Position numbers and translations under genes: made by a program
In this document: positions 48,093 to 57,464 of the stretch, piece by piece
Layout of the letters: every line of letters begins with the position of its first letter
Position numbering within the stretch: position 1 is the stretch's first letter
Assembly (NCBI GenBank): GCA_041907665.1
Contig: JAYRGW010000001.1
Location: 199,991-263,990, forward strand
Reading direction: 5' to 3'
Origin: JAAYUD01 sp041907665
Lineage (GTDB): Bacteria > Bacteroidota > Bacteroidia > Bacteroidales > Bacteroidaceae
Length of the DNA stretch: 64,000 bases
The notes under the pieces: generated by a model
Databases searched by the model: none
The model's input: the letters and a program-made list of their open reading frames with translations, nothing else
What the model was told of the DNA's origin: nothing

Positions 48093-49538
48093 CTATCTGC
48101 TTGCGTCGATGCGCAGGAAGATGAATAGGAGAATGGTGAATCCCCATAATGACGAGCCGCCATAGCTGAAGAAGGGGAGGGGAATACCGATAACGGGAGT
48201 GACACCCAATACCATGCCGATATTGATAAAAATATGAAAGAGGAATATGCTGACTACAGAATAGCCGTAGACTCGTCCGAAAACGCTCGATTGTCGTTCG
48301 GATAGGTAAATAAGTCGTAATATCAAAATCAAGAAAAGCAACAGCACTGTCGACGAACCTATGAACCCCTGTTCTTCGCCCACTGTGCAGAAGATGAAAT
48401 CGGTATCCTGCTCGGGTACATATTTCAGTTTCGTTTGTGTGCCTTTGAGAAATCCTTTGCCCGTGAGTCCTCCCGATCCGATAGCAATCTTGGATTGATT
48501 GACATTGTATCCGGCGCCGGTAAGGTCTTCTTCCATGCCCAATACGACCTTTATACGAACCTGTTGGTGAGGCTCGAGTATATTGTTGAAAACATAGTTG
48601 GATGAGTATAGAAAGCTGATAGAACCTATAGCAAATATAGCGATCCACATATAGGCTATCTTTCTATCGTATATCCAGAGAAAAATGAGGTATCCTACCG
48701 TAGCCGCGCATACTACCCATTCTACATAAACCACATTGAATGATACCAAGAAAGTCGAAATGGCATAAGCTATGGCAATAGCCAATATGGGGAATATGGC
48801 AATATTACGTGCTCTTTCATGCTGTTGGGTGTATACATAGACCATGCAAGCTGTAGAGAGAATGATAAATGATAAAACGACAAACTCTCCGATGGGCGTT
48901 TTCCCGTCGTTCATCATTACTGCTCCAAAACGGATACCTACAATGAAGTAAAGTATCGCACAAAATCCTCCATAGAGTACCGCACCGGGCATGCCTTCAC
49001 GGTAGAGTACCAAGAAGAATGCCAAATATACTAGTGCCGATCCTGTCTCACGCTCGCCTATGATAAGTAGCACGGGGGTCATAATGATGGCGGCAAGTGT
49101 TAGGCGGCAGTTGTTGTGCTTTATGTTGAAGGAATAGGAATTCATGTATTTGGCAAGCATTAGTGCGGTCGCAAATTTGGCGAACTCTGCCGGTTGTATA
49201 CTTATAGGTCCGAGAACTAGCCAGGAGTGAGAACCTTTTACATCGGGGGCTATGAAAATAGTGATGAATAATAGCCCCATCATTATGGAATATATTAGAA
49301 AGGCGAAAATGTCGAATAAACTATCGTCTAGCATAAGCAGAATAAAGCCTATGGCGCACGAGCATAGAATCCAGATGAACTCTTTGCCGGCACGGGTAGA
49401 GAATTCGAAGAAATTTGTTTTGTCAAAGTCAAAACTTGCTCCGCAAACGCTGAACCATCCCATAACAAGTAGGGTTGCAACGATGGCTATAGTCCACCAA
49501 TCTAATTTGCTCCAAACACTAACGTTCCTGATATCCAT
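48093..49538 (-). CDS. rodA: SEDS peptidoglycan polymerase RodA
   Basis: A 481-residue protein with about ten membrane helices, of the SEDS family; the late motif GSGGLTGKGFLKGTQTKLKY with EQDTDFIF is diagnostic, as is GVIPVIGIPLPFFSYGGS-like text near the end (VTPVIGIPLPFFSYGG). It polymerises glycan strands for cell elongation with PBP2. It overlaps mrdA by 20 bp and ends the mre operon. Confidence 0.93.
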   Translation of the reverse strand: MDIRNVSVWSKLDWWTIAIVATLLVMGWFSVCGASFDFDKTNFFEFSTRAGKEFIWILCSCAIGFILLMLDDSLFDIFAFLIYSIMMGLLFITIFIAPDVKGSHSWLVLGPISIQPAEFAKFATALMLAKYMNSYSFNIKHNNCRLTLAAIIMTPVLLIIGERETGSALVYLAFFLVLYREGMPGAVLYGGFCAILYFIVGIRFGAVMMNDGKTPIGEFVVLSFIILSTACMVYVYTQQHERARNIAIFPILAIAIAYAISTFLVSFNVVYVEWVVCAATVGYLIFLWIYDRKIAYMWIAIFAIGSISFLYSSNYVFNNILEPHQQVRIKVVLGMEEDLTGAGYNVNQSKIAIGSGGLTGKGFLKGTQTKLKYVPEQDTDFIFCTVGEEQGFIGSSTVLLLFLILILRLIYLSERQSSVFGRVYGYSVVSIFLFHIFINIGMVLGVTPVIGIPLPFFSYGGSSLWGFTILLFIFLRIDASR

Positions 49539-51375
49539 ACGAAATCACTCTATTACTCATTGCTTCGGCACGCTTTTCACTGCTCTCGGAAAGCTTACCA
49601 TTTATGAATTGTTCCATCATTAATGCTCCTATGGGCACACCGTAATCGGCTCCCCAACCACCGTTCTCTACATATACCAAGATGGCTATCTGTGGTTTGT
49701 TCATTGGGGCAAAGCCCATGAAAGCAGAGTGGTCTATGCCATGATTCTGTGCTGTTCCTGTTTTGCCACACATCTCTATATTAGTAAAGTTGCCCGATCT
49801 ACATGTTCCCTGGTTTGCTGTAAAGGCATTGCGCATACCACGAACGATGTCCATATAATATTTCTTTTCGATGCCAGTGTATCTCGGTTTATAATATTTG
49901 GCATCCAGTTGCGCTCCTTGTATATGTCTTACAATATGAGGGGTGATGAAATACCCTCTATTGGCAATAGTCGCTGCCAGGTTGGCTATCTGTAACGGCG
50001 TAGCCAATATCTCGCCTTGTCCGATAGCGTCACTTATAATAGTTAATCCATTCCAGTGTCCGCGATAAGCCTTGTCATAATACTTGGCGTTTGGTATCAT
50101 ACCGCGTTTCTCACCCGGAAGGTCGACTCCCAATTTATATCCGAATCCCATATTGACCATGTGGTCTTTCCATACTGTCATGGATTCGTCGTGGGAATGG
50201 AATTTGCGACTATCGATGAATGCCTTGAAACTCATACAAAAATAGGTGTTGCACGATGTTCCTATGGCCGGTATCAATGAGAGCGGCGATGAGTGACCAT
50301 GACAACCCAGATGACGGCCGGCATAGAAGAAACCGTGGTGGCATGCAAATGATGTACCGGGAGTAATAATATCTTCTTGTAAGCAAGCCAAAGCTTGGGC
50401 AGCCTTGAAAGTAGATCCAGGAGGATAAACACCCATGATAGATCGGTTGAGCAATGGTTTACGCCAATCGTTCTGTAGAGCATGCTGATTCTTCCCACGC
50501 ATTCTGCCTACCAGTATTTGCGGATTGTACGAAGGGGCAGATATCATGCACAGAATTTCGCCTGTCGATGGTTCTATGGCAACGATGCTGCCTATCTTAT
50601 TTTTCATCAATCTTTCTCCCAGCTTTTGTAGCTTGAGATCAATGCTCAAAACAAGATTTCGGCCAGGCACAGCCCGATGATCATATTTCCCGTTCTGGTA
50701 CGAGCCTTTTATTCTACCGTGTGCATCTCTAAGGAGTATCTTTACGCCTTTGTCTCCTCTAAGGTACTTTTCGTATGATTTCTCAACTCCTTGTTTACCT
50801 ATATAGTCACCGCGCGTATAGTAATTGTCGTCTTCCAGATTGGCCGGCGATACTTCACCTATATCTCCCAGAATCTGTCCGCCCGCGTCACATGTGTATT
50901 GGCGGATGGAACGTTGCTGAATATTAAATCCGCGAAACTTAAAAAGCTTTTCGCGGAAAGGTGAAACTTCTTCGTCACTAAGTTGAGTGAGGAATACTTG
51001 GCTGGTATATTTGGAATATCCGGGGTTTTTATCCAAATCTTGCATATCGGTCATGCGTTGGATGAACAACTCTTTTGTGATACCCAATGTGTTGCATAAA
51101 TCAAGTGTGTCAAGATCTTCATCCATATCGTGTGGAACGACAGTAATATCGAAGGCCAGTAGATTGTACACTAACAATTGCCTATGTCTGTCTAGTATGG
51201 AGCCTCGTGCCGGATATTGTGTTTGATTGACGAAAGCATTATTTGCCGCATATCGCTTGTATTCATCTGTCATTACTTGAAGCGATAGCAGACGGAAAAT
51301 GTAAATGAGCACAATCAGAATTGCAATGCTCCCTATTACAAGTCTCCGTTTCTCAAAAGTGTAATCTTTCGACAT
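49519..51375 (-). CDS. mrdA: Penicillin-binding protein 2
   Basis: A 618-residue transpeptidase with one N-terminal membrane helix (15-34), a dimerisation domain, and the catalytic motifs S321-TFK324, SCN (374-376) and KTG (538-540). It cross-links the wall during elongation with RodA. It lies two bases from mreD and overlaps rodA. Confidence 0.93.
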   Translation of the reverse strand: MSKDYTFEKRRLVIGSIAILIVLIYIFRLLSLQVMTDEYKRYAANNAFVNQTQYPARGSILDRHRQLLVYNLLAFDITVVPHDMDEDLDTLDLCNTLGITKELFIQRMTDMQDLDKNPGYSKYTSQVFLTQLSDEEVSPFREKLFKFRGFNIQQRSIRQYTCDAGGQILGDIGEVSPANLEDDNYYTRGDYIGKQGVEKSYEKYLRGDKGVKILLRDAHGRIKGSYQNGKYDHRAVPGRNLVLSIDLKLQKLGERLMKNKIGSIVAIEPSTGEILCMISAPSYNPQILVGRMRGKNQHALQNDWRKPLLNRSIMGVYPPGSTFKAAQALACLQEDIITPGTSFACHHGFFYAGRHLGCHGHSSPLSLIPAIGTSCNTYFCMSFKAFIDSRKFHSHDESMTVWKDHMVNMGFGYKLGVDLPGEKRGMIPNAKYYDKAYRGHWNGLTIISDAIGQGEILATPLQIANLAATIANRGYFITPHIVRHIQGAQLDAKYYKPRYTGIEKKYYMDIVRGMRNAFTANQGTCRSGNFTNIEMCGKTGTAQNHGIDHSAFMGFAPMNKPQIAILVYVENGGWGADYGVPIGALMMEQFINGKLSESSEKRAEAMSNRVISYGYQER

Positions 51376-51376
51376 A

Positions 51377-51871
51377 CTATTTTCTAAACCATTCTATTGC
51401 GACAATACAGATAATTGTCAATGCCGTACTTAATACTATTCTCAATCCTAGCATTCCTAGCGAAATGAACGAAAACGATTCGATTGCTAATAGTGCCGTA
51501 TGATGTATGAGTACGCAAGCGAAGATATAGCGAAAGAATGATGCCGATCCCATCACTTTCTTGCCTGGTATAAAGCTATCGTAAGTGTCGCGGGGAGTAA
51601 ATAAACGTAAGAATATGGGGCGTACAAATGCCATTAGAACGAATGCTGCCGCATTTATGCCCACCGTATTGTCAAAGATGTCGATGGTAAGACCGATGGC
51701 AAATGCCCAAAGCATCTGTTGGTTGCGTGGGGTGTCGGAGCTGAGTTTCAATACAAAATAGATATATAAGAATGGTGTGGCAAGCTCTCCTATATGAATA
51801 TTATTCAATATAAGAACTTGTAAGAGCACCAGTCCTATGGCCCATCCTATTTTGTTTAACCGATCATTCAT
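51377..51871 (-). CDS. mreD: Rod-shape protein MreD
   Basis: A 164-residue integral membrane protein with five or six helices, small and poorly conserved as usual for MreD. The place between mreC (8-bp overlap) and mrdA makes the assignment safe. Confidence 0.85.
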   Translation of the reverse strand: MNDRLNKIGWAIGLVLLQVLILNNIHIGELATPFLYIYFVLKLSSDTPRNQQMLWAFAIGLTIDIFDNTVGINAAAFVLMAFVRPIFLRLFTPRDTYDSFIPGKKVMGSASFFRYIFACVLIHHTALLAIESFSFISLGMLGLRIVLSTALTIICIVAIEWFRK

Positions 51872-52715
51872 TTGTGATAATACTCTTTTGCTCTAAGGCT
51901 TTTTGTTGTTGATACCCTCTTCGGGCAATAACTCTGACATCACTAATTCTACCAAAGTCGGTAGCCAACTTTATTTTTAGTAGATACGAAAGTCCGTTGT
52001 TCGAGTCTCCCATGTCGTCTACTGTTCCTACCATAATGCCTGCAGGAAATACGGATGAGTATCCACTTGTAACGACCGTATCACCTAGATTGAATTGCGC
52101 GTGGCGTGGCAGATCTTCCAGATAAGCATGCTGAGAATCGGAATGATCCCACCGTAAGGTTCCGAAGTAATTGCTTCCTACTATCTTACAACTGATATTA
52201 GAGCGGCTATTGAGTAGCGAGATGACAGTCGCATAATCGCGAGTCGTTTCGTATACAATACCCACAACACCATTTGCATCTACAACACCCATATCCGGAC
52301 GAATACCTGCGGCCCAGCCTTTATCGATGGTAATATAGTTATCGTTCAAGTTGAGGCTGTTGTTTATGACGTTTGCCTTGTAGAGCATGTAGCTTCCTTG
52401 CGGTAAGCGTTCGATGCTCAATAACTCCAACGAATCAACTTGGTGCGCTTTAAGAACTTTCTCGAGATTCTGAACTTTTGTTTCCAATTCCATATTTCGA
52501 TCCAGCAAGTCTCTATTGACAGATTTCAAATGGAAATAAGATTCGATGCCTCCAGAGATCTCATAGATTTTTCCTGTAACGGCGTTGGCCGAATTAAAGA
52601 AATAACTCTCTTGGTATTGATTGTAGTGAAATAGCAAAATAAAACTTAAGGCTTCTAATGCTAAGAAAAGAAGCCAATAGTTATATTTGATAAGAAAATT
52701 CAGTAAGTTCCGCAT
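51864..52715 (-). CDS. mreC: Rod-shape protein MreC
   Basis: A 283-residue protein with a membrane helix (residues 14-32), a coiled coil (55-95) and the beta-barrel domain with ITIDKGWAAGIRPDMGVVDANGVVG and VVTSGYSSVFPAGIMVG. It links MreB to the periplasmic synthesis machinery. It follows mreB by 19 bases. Confidence 0.92.
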   Translation of the reverse strand: MRNLLNFLIKYNYWLLFLALEALSFILLFHYNQYQESYFFNSANAVTGKIYEISGGIESYFHLKSVNRDLLDRNMELETKVQNLEKVLKAHQVDSLELLSIERLPQGSYMLYKANVINNSLNLNDNYITIDKGWAAGIRPDMGVVDANGVVGIVYETTRDYATVISLLNSRSNISCKIVGSNYFGTLRWDHSDSQHAYLEDLPRHAQFNLGDTVVTSGYSSVFPAGIMVGTVDDMGDSNNGLSYLLKIKLATDFGRISDVRVIARRGYQQQKALEQKSIITNE

Positions 52716-52734
52716 ATTTCACACTTCATCATCT

Positions 52735-53757
52735 TTAGCGCATCAAGAAAGAAAAGCGATCTACGTTCTTTAGTGCTACACCAGTTCCCTTGGCTACAGC
52801 GTGCAAAGGATCTTCGGCTATATGGAAAGGTATGTTTATTTTATCAGTCAGACGTTTGTCTAGTCCACGAAGCAAAGCTCCTCCACCTGCCAAGTAGATA
52901 CCATTACGAACGATATCGGCATATAGTTCAGGAGGGGTGTTTTCTAATGCATTGAGAACGGCAGTCTCTATCTTTGCAACAGATTTTTCCAAGCAATGAG
53001 CTACTTCTTGATAACATACCGGAACCTCCATAGGTAGTGCGGTGATGCGATTAGGTCCATGTACAATATAGTCTTCGGGGGCATCGTCTCCTAGTTCTGT
53101 AAGAGCAGCGCCTACGTTGATCTTGATACGTTCTGCCATACGTTCGCTGACTTTGACATTGTGCTGGCGACTCATGTATTCTTGAATGTCGGCTGTCAAG
53201 TCATCTCCTGCTATGCGGATAGAATTGTTTGTTACAATGCCACCCAATGAGATTACTGCAATTTCTGTAGAACCACCGCCTATATCGACGATCATATTTC
53301 CTTCGGGAGCTTCGACGTCAATGCCTATACCGATTGCGGCAGCCATTGGTTCGAAAATTAAGTATACGTCACGTCCGTGAGCATGTTCTGCTGAGTCGCG
53401 CACTGCACGCAACTCAACTTCCGTACTACCCGATGGTACACCGATAACCATTCTGAGTGACGGAGAAAACAAATGACGCCCTGTGTTTACTTGTTTAATA
53501 AGTCCGCGCATCATTTGCTCGCAAGCAAAGAAGTCGGCTATTACACCGTCACGAAGTGGACGAATGGTACGAATGTTCTCATTCGTTTTCTCGTGCATCA
53601 TCTTGGCTTTGTCACCTACAGCAATCATTTTGTCTGTGCGGCGGTCCAAGGCAACAACCGATGGTTCATCGACAACAATCTTACCACCACTGATAATGAC
53701 AGTGTTGGCTGTTCCCAAATCCATCGCTATTTCCTGTGTGAAAGAAAATAATCCCAT
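52735..53757 (-). CDS. mreB: Actin-like cell-shape protein MreB
   Basis: A 340-residue actin homologue. MDLGTANTVI (phosphate 1), VIGVPSGSTEVELRAVRDS, NMIVDIGGGSTEIAVISLGG (phosphate 2) and ISLAGGGALLRGLD-like text (YLAGGGALLRGLD) are present. It guides elongation as filaments under the membrane. The gap after purH is 28 bases, so mre genes may be co-transcribed with purH. Confidence 0.95.
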   Translation of the reverse strand: MGLFSFTQEIAMDLGTANTVIISGGKIVVDEPSVVALDRRTDKMIAVGDKAKMMHEKTNENIRTIRPLRDGVIADFFACEQMMRGLIKQVNTGRHLFSPSLRMVIGVPSGSTEVELRAVRDSAEHAHGRDVYLIFEPMAAAIGIGIDVEAPEGNMIVDIGGGSTEIAVISLGGIVTNNSIRIAGDDLTADIQEYMSRQHNVKVSERMAERIKINVGAALTELGDDAPEDYIVHGPNRITALPMEVPVCYQEVAHCLEKSVAKIETAVLNALENTPPELYADIVRNGIYLAGGGALLRGLDKRLTDKINIPFHIAEDPLHAVAKGTGVALKNVDRFSFLMR

Positions 53758-53785
53758 ATCTTTTCTATATTAGTATCTAAATCAA

Positions 53786-55309
53786 TTAATGTTTAAAGTG
53801 TCTGATACCTGTTGTTACCATAGCCAATCCGTGGTCGTTGCAGTAGTCAAAGGAAAGTTGATCTCTTACTGATCCTCCCGGTTGAATAACAGCTGTTATT
53901 CCTTCGTTGTCTGCAATTTCTACACAATCGGGGAATGGGAAAAATGCATCTGATGCCATTACTGCGCCGTGAAGATCAAATCCGAAATTCTTGGCTTTCT
54001 CAATGGCTTGTTTCAATGCATCAACACGCGATGTCTGTCCTACGCCGCTGGCTAGGAGTTGTCTGCCCTTGGCAAGAACAATTGTATTGGATTTGCTGTT
54101 CTTTACAATCTTATTTGCGAAGAGCATGTCTTCTATTTCTATTTCACTAGGAGCTTTTTCTGTTACTACTTTCAAGTCCGATTTTGTCTCAATATCCAAA
54201 TCTCTCTCTTGGAACTGAACGCCATTGAGTAATGAATGGAATTGTAGTTTCGGGAATTTGGCATCTTTGCGAACTAAAATGATGCGGTTCTTCTTTTGAG
54301 TCAATATATCAAGTGCATCGACATCATAATCGGGAGCGATAATTACTTCAAAGAATATTTTTCCTATTTCTTCGGCAGCTTCTTTATCGATAGGAGCATT
54401 GGTAATTAGTACACCACCATAAGCCGATACAGGGTCGCCTGCCAAAGCATCTTTCCATGCATCGAGTACTGTTGGACGAGAAGCGATACCACAAGCGTTG
54501 TTGTGCTTTAGAACAGCAAAAGTAGTTTCTTCAAACTCGTCTATAAGTTCGATAGCTGCGTTGATATCTGTCAGATTGTTATAAGAAATCTCCTTTCCGT
54601 GAATTTGATCGAAAATGGCATCCAAATCTCCAAAGAAATAACCTTTTTGATGTGGGTTCTCTCCATAACGCAACATCTTTTGATCGTTGAAGGCGCTACG
54701 GAATGCCGTGTGTTCTTCTCCATCAAAATAATTGAAGATGTGAGTGTCATAATAAGATGATACTCCGAAAGCTTCTTTGGCAAACCAGCGGCGTTCTTCT
54801 ATCGTAGATGTAGCGCCATGTTCGTTTATCATGTCTAGCAACGGTTTGTATTGGTCTTTTGAAGCTACGATAACTACATCTTTGTAGTTCTTGGCAGCAG
54901 CACGGATCAGTGAGATACCGCCTATATCTATTTTTTCTATAATATCTTGTTCTGCGGCGCCCGAAGCAACAGTCTCTTCGAAAGGATATAAATCGACGAT
55001 GACCAAATCTATTTCGGGTATTTCGTATTGAGCTATTTGCTCTTGGTCTTCCGTTACGTCACGACGGCAAAGTATGCCCCCAAACACTTTTGGATGCAAT
55101 GTCTTTACTCGTCCACCTAGAATGGAAGGATAAGTGGTGAGGTCTTCTACAGCTTTGCATGCAAACCCTTTTGATTCAATGAACTGACGTGTGCCTCCTG
55201 TTGACAAAAACTCAACGCCGTCTGCGTGAAGTTTCTCGATGATTTCATCCAATCCGTCTTTATGAAAAACGGAAATAAGTGCGGTTTTAATTTTCTTGGG
55301 TTCTGACAT
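53786..55309 (-). CDS. purH: Bifunctional AICAR transformylase/IMP cyclohydrolase
   Basis: A 507-residue enzyme for the last two steps of IMP synthesis. The N-terminal MGS-like domain reads ISVFHKDGLDEIIEKLHADGVEFLSTGGT, then GGRVKTLHPKVFGGIL; the transformylase has LRYGENPHQKG, VLKHNNACGIA and the final FDYCNDHGLAMV. Its promoter lies within the nested palindrome at 55330-55384. Confidence 0.95.
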   Translation of the reverse strand: MSEPKKIKTALISVFHKDGLDEIIEKLHADGVEFLSTGGTRQFIESKGFACKAVEDLTTYPSILGGRVKTLHPKVFGGILCRRDVTEDQEQIAQYEIPEIDLVIVDLYPFEETVASGAAEQDIIEKIDIGGISLIRAAAKNYKDVVIVASKDQYKPLLDMINEHGATSTIEERRWFAKEAFGVSSYYDTHIFNYFDGEEHTAFRSAFNDQKMLRYGENPHQKGYFFGDLDAIFDQIHGKEISYNNLTDINAAIELIDEFEETTFAVLKHNNACGIASRPTVLDAWKDALAGDPVSAYGGVLITNAPIDKEAAEEIGKIFFEVIIAPDYDVDALDILTQKKNRIILVRKDAKFPKLQFHSLLNGVQFQERDLDIETKSDLKVVTEKAPSEIEIEDMLFANKIVKNSKSNTIVLAKGRQLLASGVGQTSRVDALKQAIEKAKNFGFDLHGAVMASDAFFPFPDCVEIADNEGITAVIQPGGSVRDQLSFDYCNDHGLAMVTTGIRHFKH

Positions 55310-55329
55310 TTCGATGTTATTTAATATAT

Positions 55330-55384
55330 TTCGCCCGCAAAGTTACGAATAAATGTTTATTCGTTAATCATTTTTGCGGGCGAA
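55330..55384 (-). promoter_or_regulatory. purH promoter embedded in a nested palindrome
   Basis: Outer arms TTCGCCCGCAAA/TTTGCGGGCGAA (55330-55341 with 55373-55384) enclose an inner palindrome ACGAATAAA-TTTATTCGT (55345-55364). The minus-strand -7 box TAACTTTG (55345-55338) overlaps the outer and inner arms. It could be an operator, an RNA hairpin at the start of the transcript, or the end signal of the peptidase gene. Confidence 0.6.
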
Positions 55385-55402
55385 TTTATAATAAGTATAG
55401 AA

Positions 55403-57448
55403 CTACCAGATAGAAACTCTTTTTTCTACTGGCAAATACATTGTATCAGAAGGTTGTATGCCAAATGCTTCATACCAAGCACCGATTTGAGGAAGCGCTC
55501 CGTCGACACGCCATTTGCCAAGTGAGTGAGGATCGCTTTTCGTCTGGTTCAGTATTTGCTCCGGACGGATGTTACCAGCCCAAACATTTGCATAAGCAAG
55601 GAAGAATCGTTGTTCTGGAGTGAAACCATCTATTGTGTTTAGTGGAGCATCTTTTGTCGCATTCTTGAATGCGTTGAAAGATACTTGCAAACCACCGTGG
55701 TCGGCAATGTTTTCACCAAGTGTCAATTGTCCATTTGCTTTTAATCCGGGAGCTACAGTGATATTGCTGAAGAAGTCGGACATGACTTTAGCACGAGTCT
55801 CAAAATTTTTGCCGTCTTCGGCTGTCCACCAGTCTTTCAGGTTTCCTTCTTTATCGTATTGACGTCCTTGGTCATCGAATCCGTGAGTCATCTCGTGGCC
55901 TATTACTACACCGATGGCACCGTAATTAAATGCATCGTCAGCGTTCATATCAAAGAATGGATATTGTAGAATTCCTGCGGGGAAGCAAATTTCGTTGGTT
56001 GTTGGGTTGTAATATGCATTAACCGTTTGAGGAGTCATTAACCATTCATCAGGATCGACAGGCTTGCCCAATTTCTCGAGCATACGATCGTATTCCCATT
56101 CCGAAGCGCGTTTCATGTTTGCGTAATAGGAATCATTTTTAATCTCGAGTTTAGAATAATCTTTCCATTTGTCGGGATAACCGATTTTAATGCGGAAAGC
56201 GGCAAGTTTCTCTTGTGCTTTAGCTTTCGTTACATCGCTCATCCATGTGAGTCCTTGAATACGCTCGGATAATGATTTTTGCAGATTCTTGACTAACTGA
56301 ATCATACGTTCTTTCGATGATGCAGGAAAATACTCTTCGACATACATTTTTCCTACAGCTTCACCAAGGGCTCCGTCAACTGCCGATACGGCACGTTTCC
56401 ATCTTGGCCTGTTTTGTTGACGACCTGACATGGTGCGGCCATAAAAATCAAATTGTGCTTCGATGAAAGCGTCGCTCAATTGCGATGCACCACCATTGAT
56501 AATGTTCCATTGCAAGTAGGCGATGATCTCTTTTAACGGAAGTGTCGCTGTTATTTTTGCTACCTCACCGATAGATTCCGGTTGACCGATATTGATTTCT
56601 TTTGCTGCCGAAAGTCCTGCATGATCTAAGAAACTGTTCCATCCGAAAGTTGACCATTTGGATTTTACTTCATCAACAGTCATTTTGTTATAGTTCTTAT
56701 AGGGGTCGCGTAATGCTTCTTGAGCACGAGCTATCTTTGCCAGTCTGGTTTCAATAGCCATTACATATTTTGAAGCATTTTGGGCTGTTGTTACATCATA
56801 TCCGGCCAAGCGGAACATCTTAACAATGAACTTGAGGTATTTGGCACGGATGTCTTTCATCTTGGCACTTTGCTCCAAGTAATAGTCGCGTTCTCCTAAA
56901 GAAAGTCCGCCTTGTCCGAATTGGAGTAAGTTAGCTTTACTATTTTTGTCGTCGGCTCCGATATATAGACTGAAAAACGGATCACAACCAGAACGACGGA
57001 GGTCTCCCAATACTGCGTAAAGTTGAGCGCGAGTACGGATTGCTGATATTTTAGCGAGATCGGCTTTCAATGGCGTGGCACCTTGTTTGTTGAGCGTTAC
57101 GCTGTCCATAGCCATTTTATAAACATCACCAATCTTTTGAGCCAAGCTTCCCTGAGTGTTGTTTTTATTTTCTGCTAGTTTCAGAATCAAGCCTTTCAAT
57201 TGGTTTTTATTGTTCTCGGCAACCATATCAAAAGAACCGAAACGAGCATATTCTGCTGTAAGCGGATGTTGTTTCATCCAACCTCCGCAAGCGAACTGAT
57301 AAAAATCGGTTCCCGGATTAGCAGTCTTGTCTAAGTTTGATAGATCAATACCGCTCTTTAGTGTCTGTGCACTAGTCGTATTAACTCCCATCGACATCAT
57401 ACATACAACCCCTAAGGGCAATAAATTAAGTAATTTCATAGGCATCAT
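55403..57448 (-). CDS. pepO: M13 family zinc metallopeptidase (neprilysin-like)
   Basis: A 681-residue protein with a signal peptide (LLPLGVVCMMSMGVNTTSAQT). The zinc site is HEMTH (H518, E519, H522) in GVVIGHEMTHGFDDQG with the third ligand in GENIADHGGL; the C-terminal FLAYANVWAGN and RVDGALPQ are also typical of M13. It cleaves peptides in the periplasm or outside. Ends 94 bases before purH. Confidence 0.9.
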   Translation of the reverse strand: MMPMKLLNLLPLGVVCMMSMGVNTTSAQTLKSGIDLSNLDKTANPGTDFYQFACGGWMKQHPLTAEYARFGSFDMVAENNKNQLKGLILKLAENKNNTQGSLAQKIGDVYKMAMDSVTLNKQGATPLKADLAKISAIRTRAQLYAVLGDLRRSGCDPFFSLYIGADDKNSKANLLQFGQGGLSLGERDYYLEQSAKMKDIRAKYLKFIVKMFRLAGYDVTTAQNASKYVMAIETRLAKIARAQEALRDPYKNYNKMTVDEVKSKWSTFGWNSFLDHAGLSAAKEINIGQPESIGEVAKITATLPLKEIIAYLQWNIINGGASQLSDAFIEAQFDFYGRTMSGRQQNRPRWKRAVSAVDGALGEAVGKMYVEEYFPASSKERMIQLVKNLQKSLSERIQGLTWMSDVTKAKAQEKLAAFRIKIGYPDKWKDYSKLEIKNDSYYANMKRASEWEYDRMLEKLGKPVDPDEWLMTPQTVNAYYNPTTNEICFPAGILQYPFFDMNADDAFNYGAIGVVIGHEMTHGFDDQGRQYDKEGNLKDWWTAEDGKNFETRAKVMSDFFSNITVAPGLKANGQLTLGENIADHGGLQVSFNAFKNATKDAPLNTIDGFTPEQRFFLAYANVWAGNIRPEQILNQTKSDPHSLGKWRVDGALPQIGAWYEAFGIQPSDTMYLPVEKRVSIW

Positions 57449-57464
57449 TTATTTGTTGGTAATA

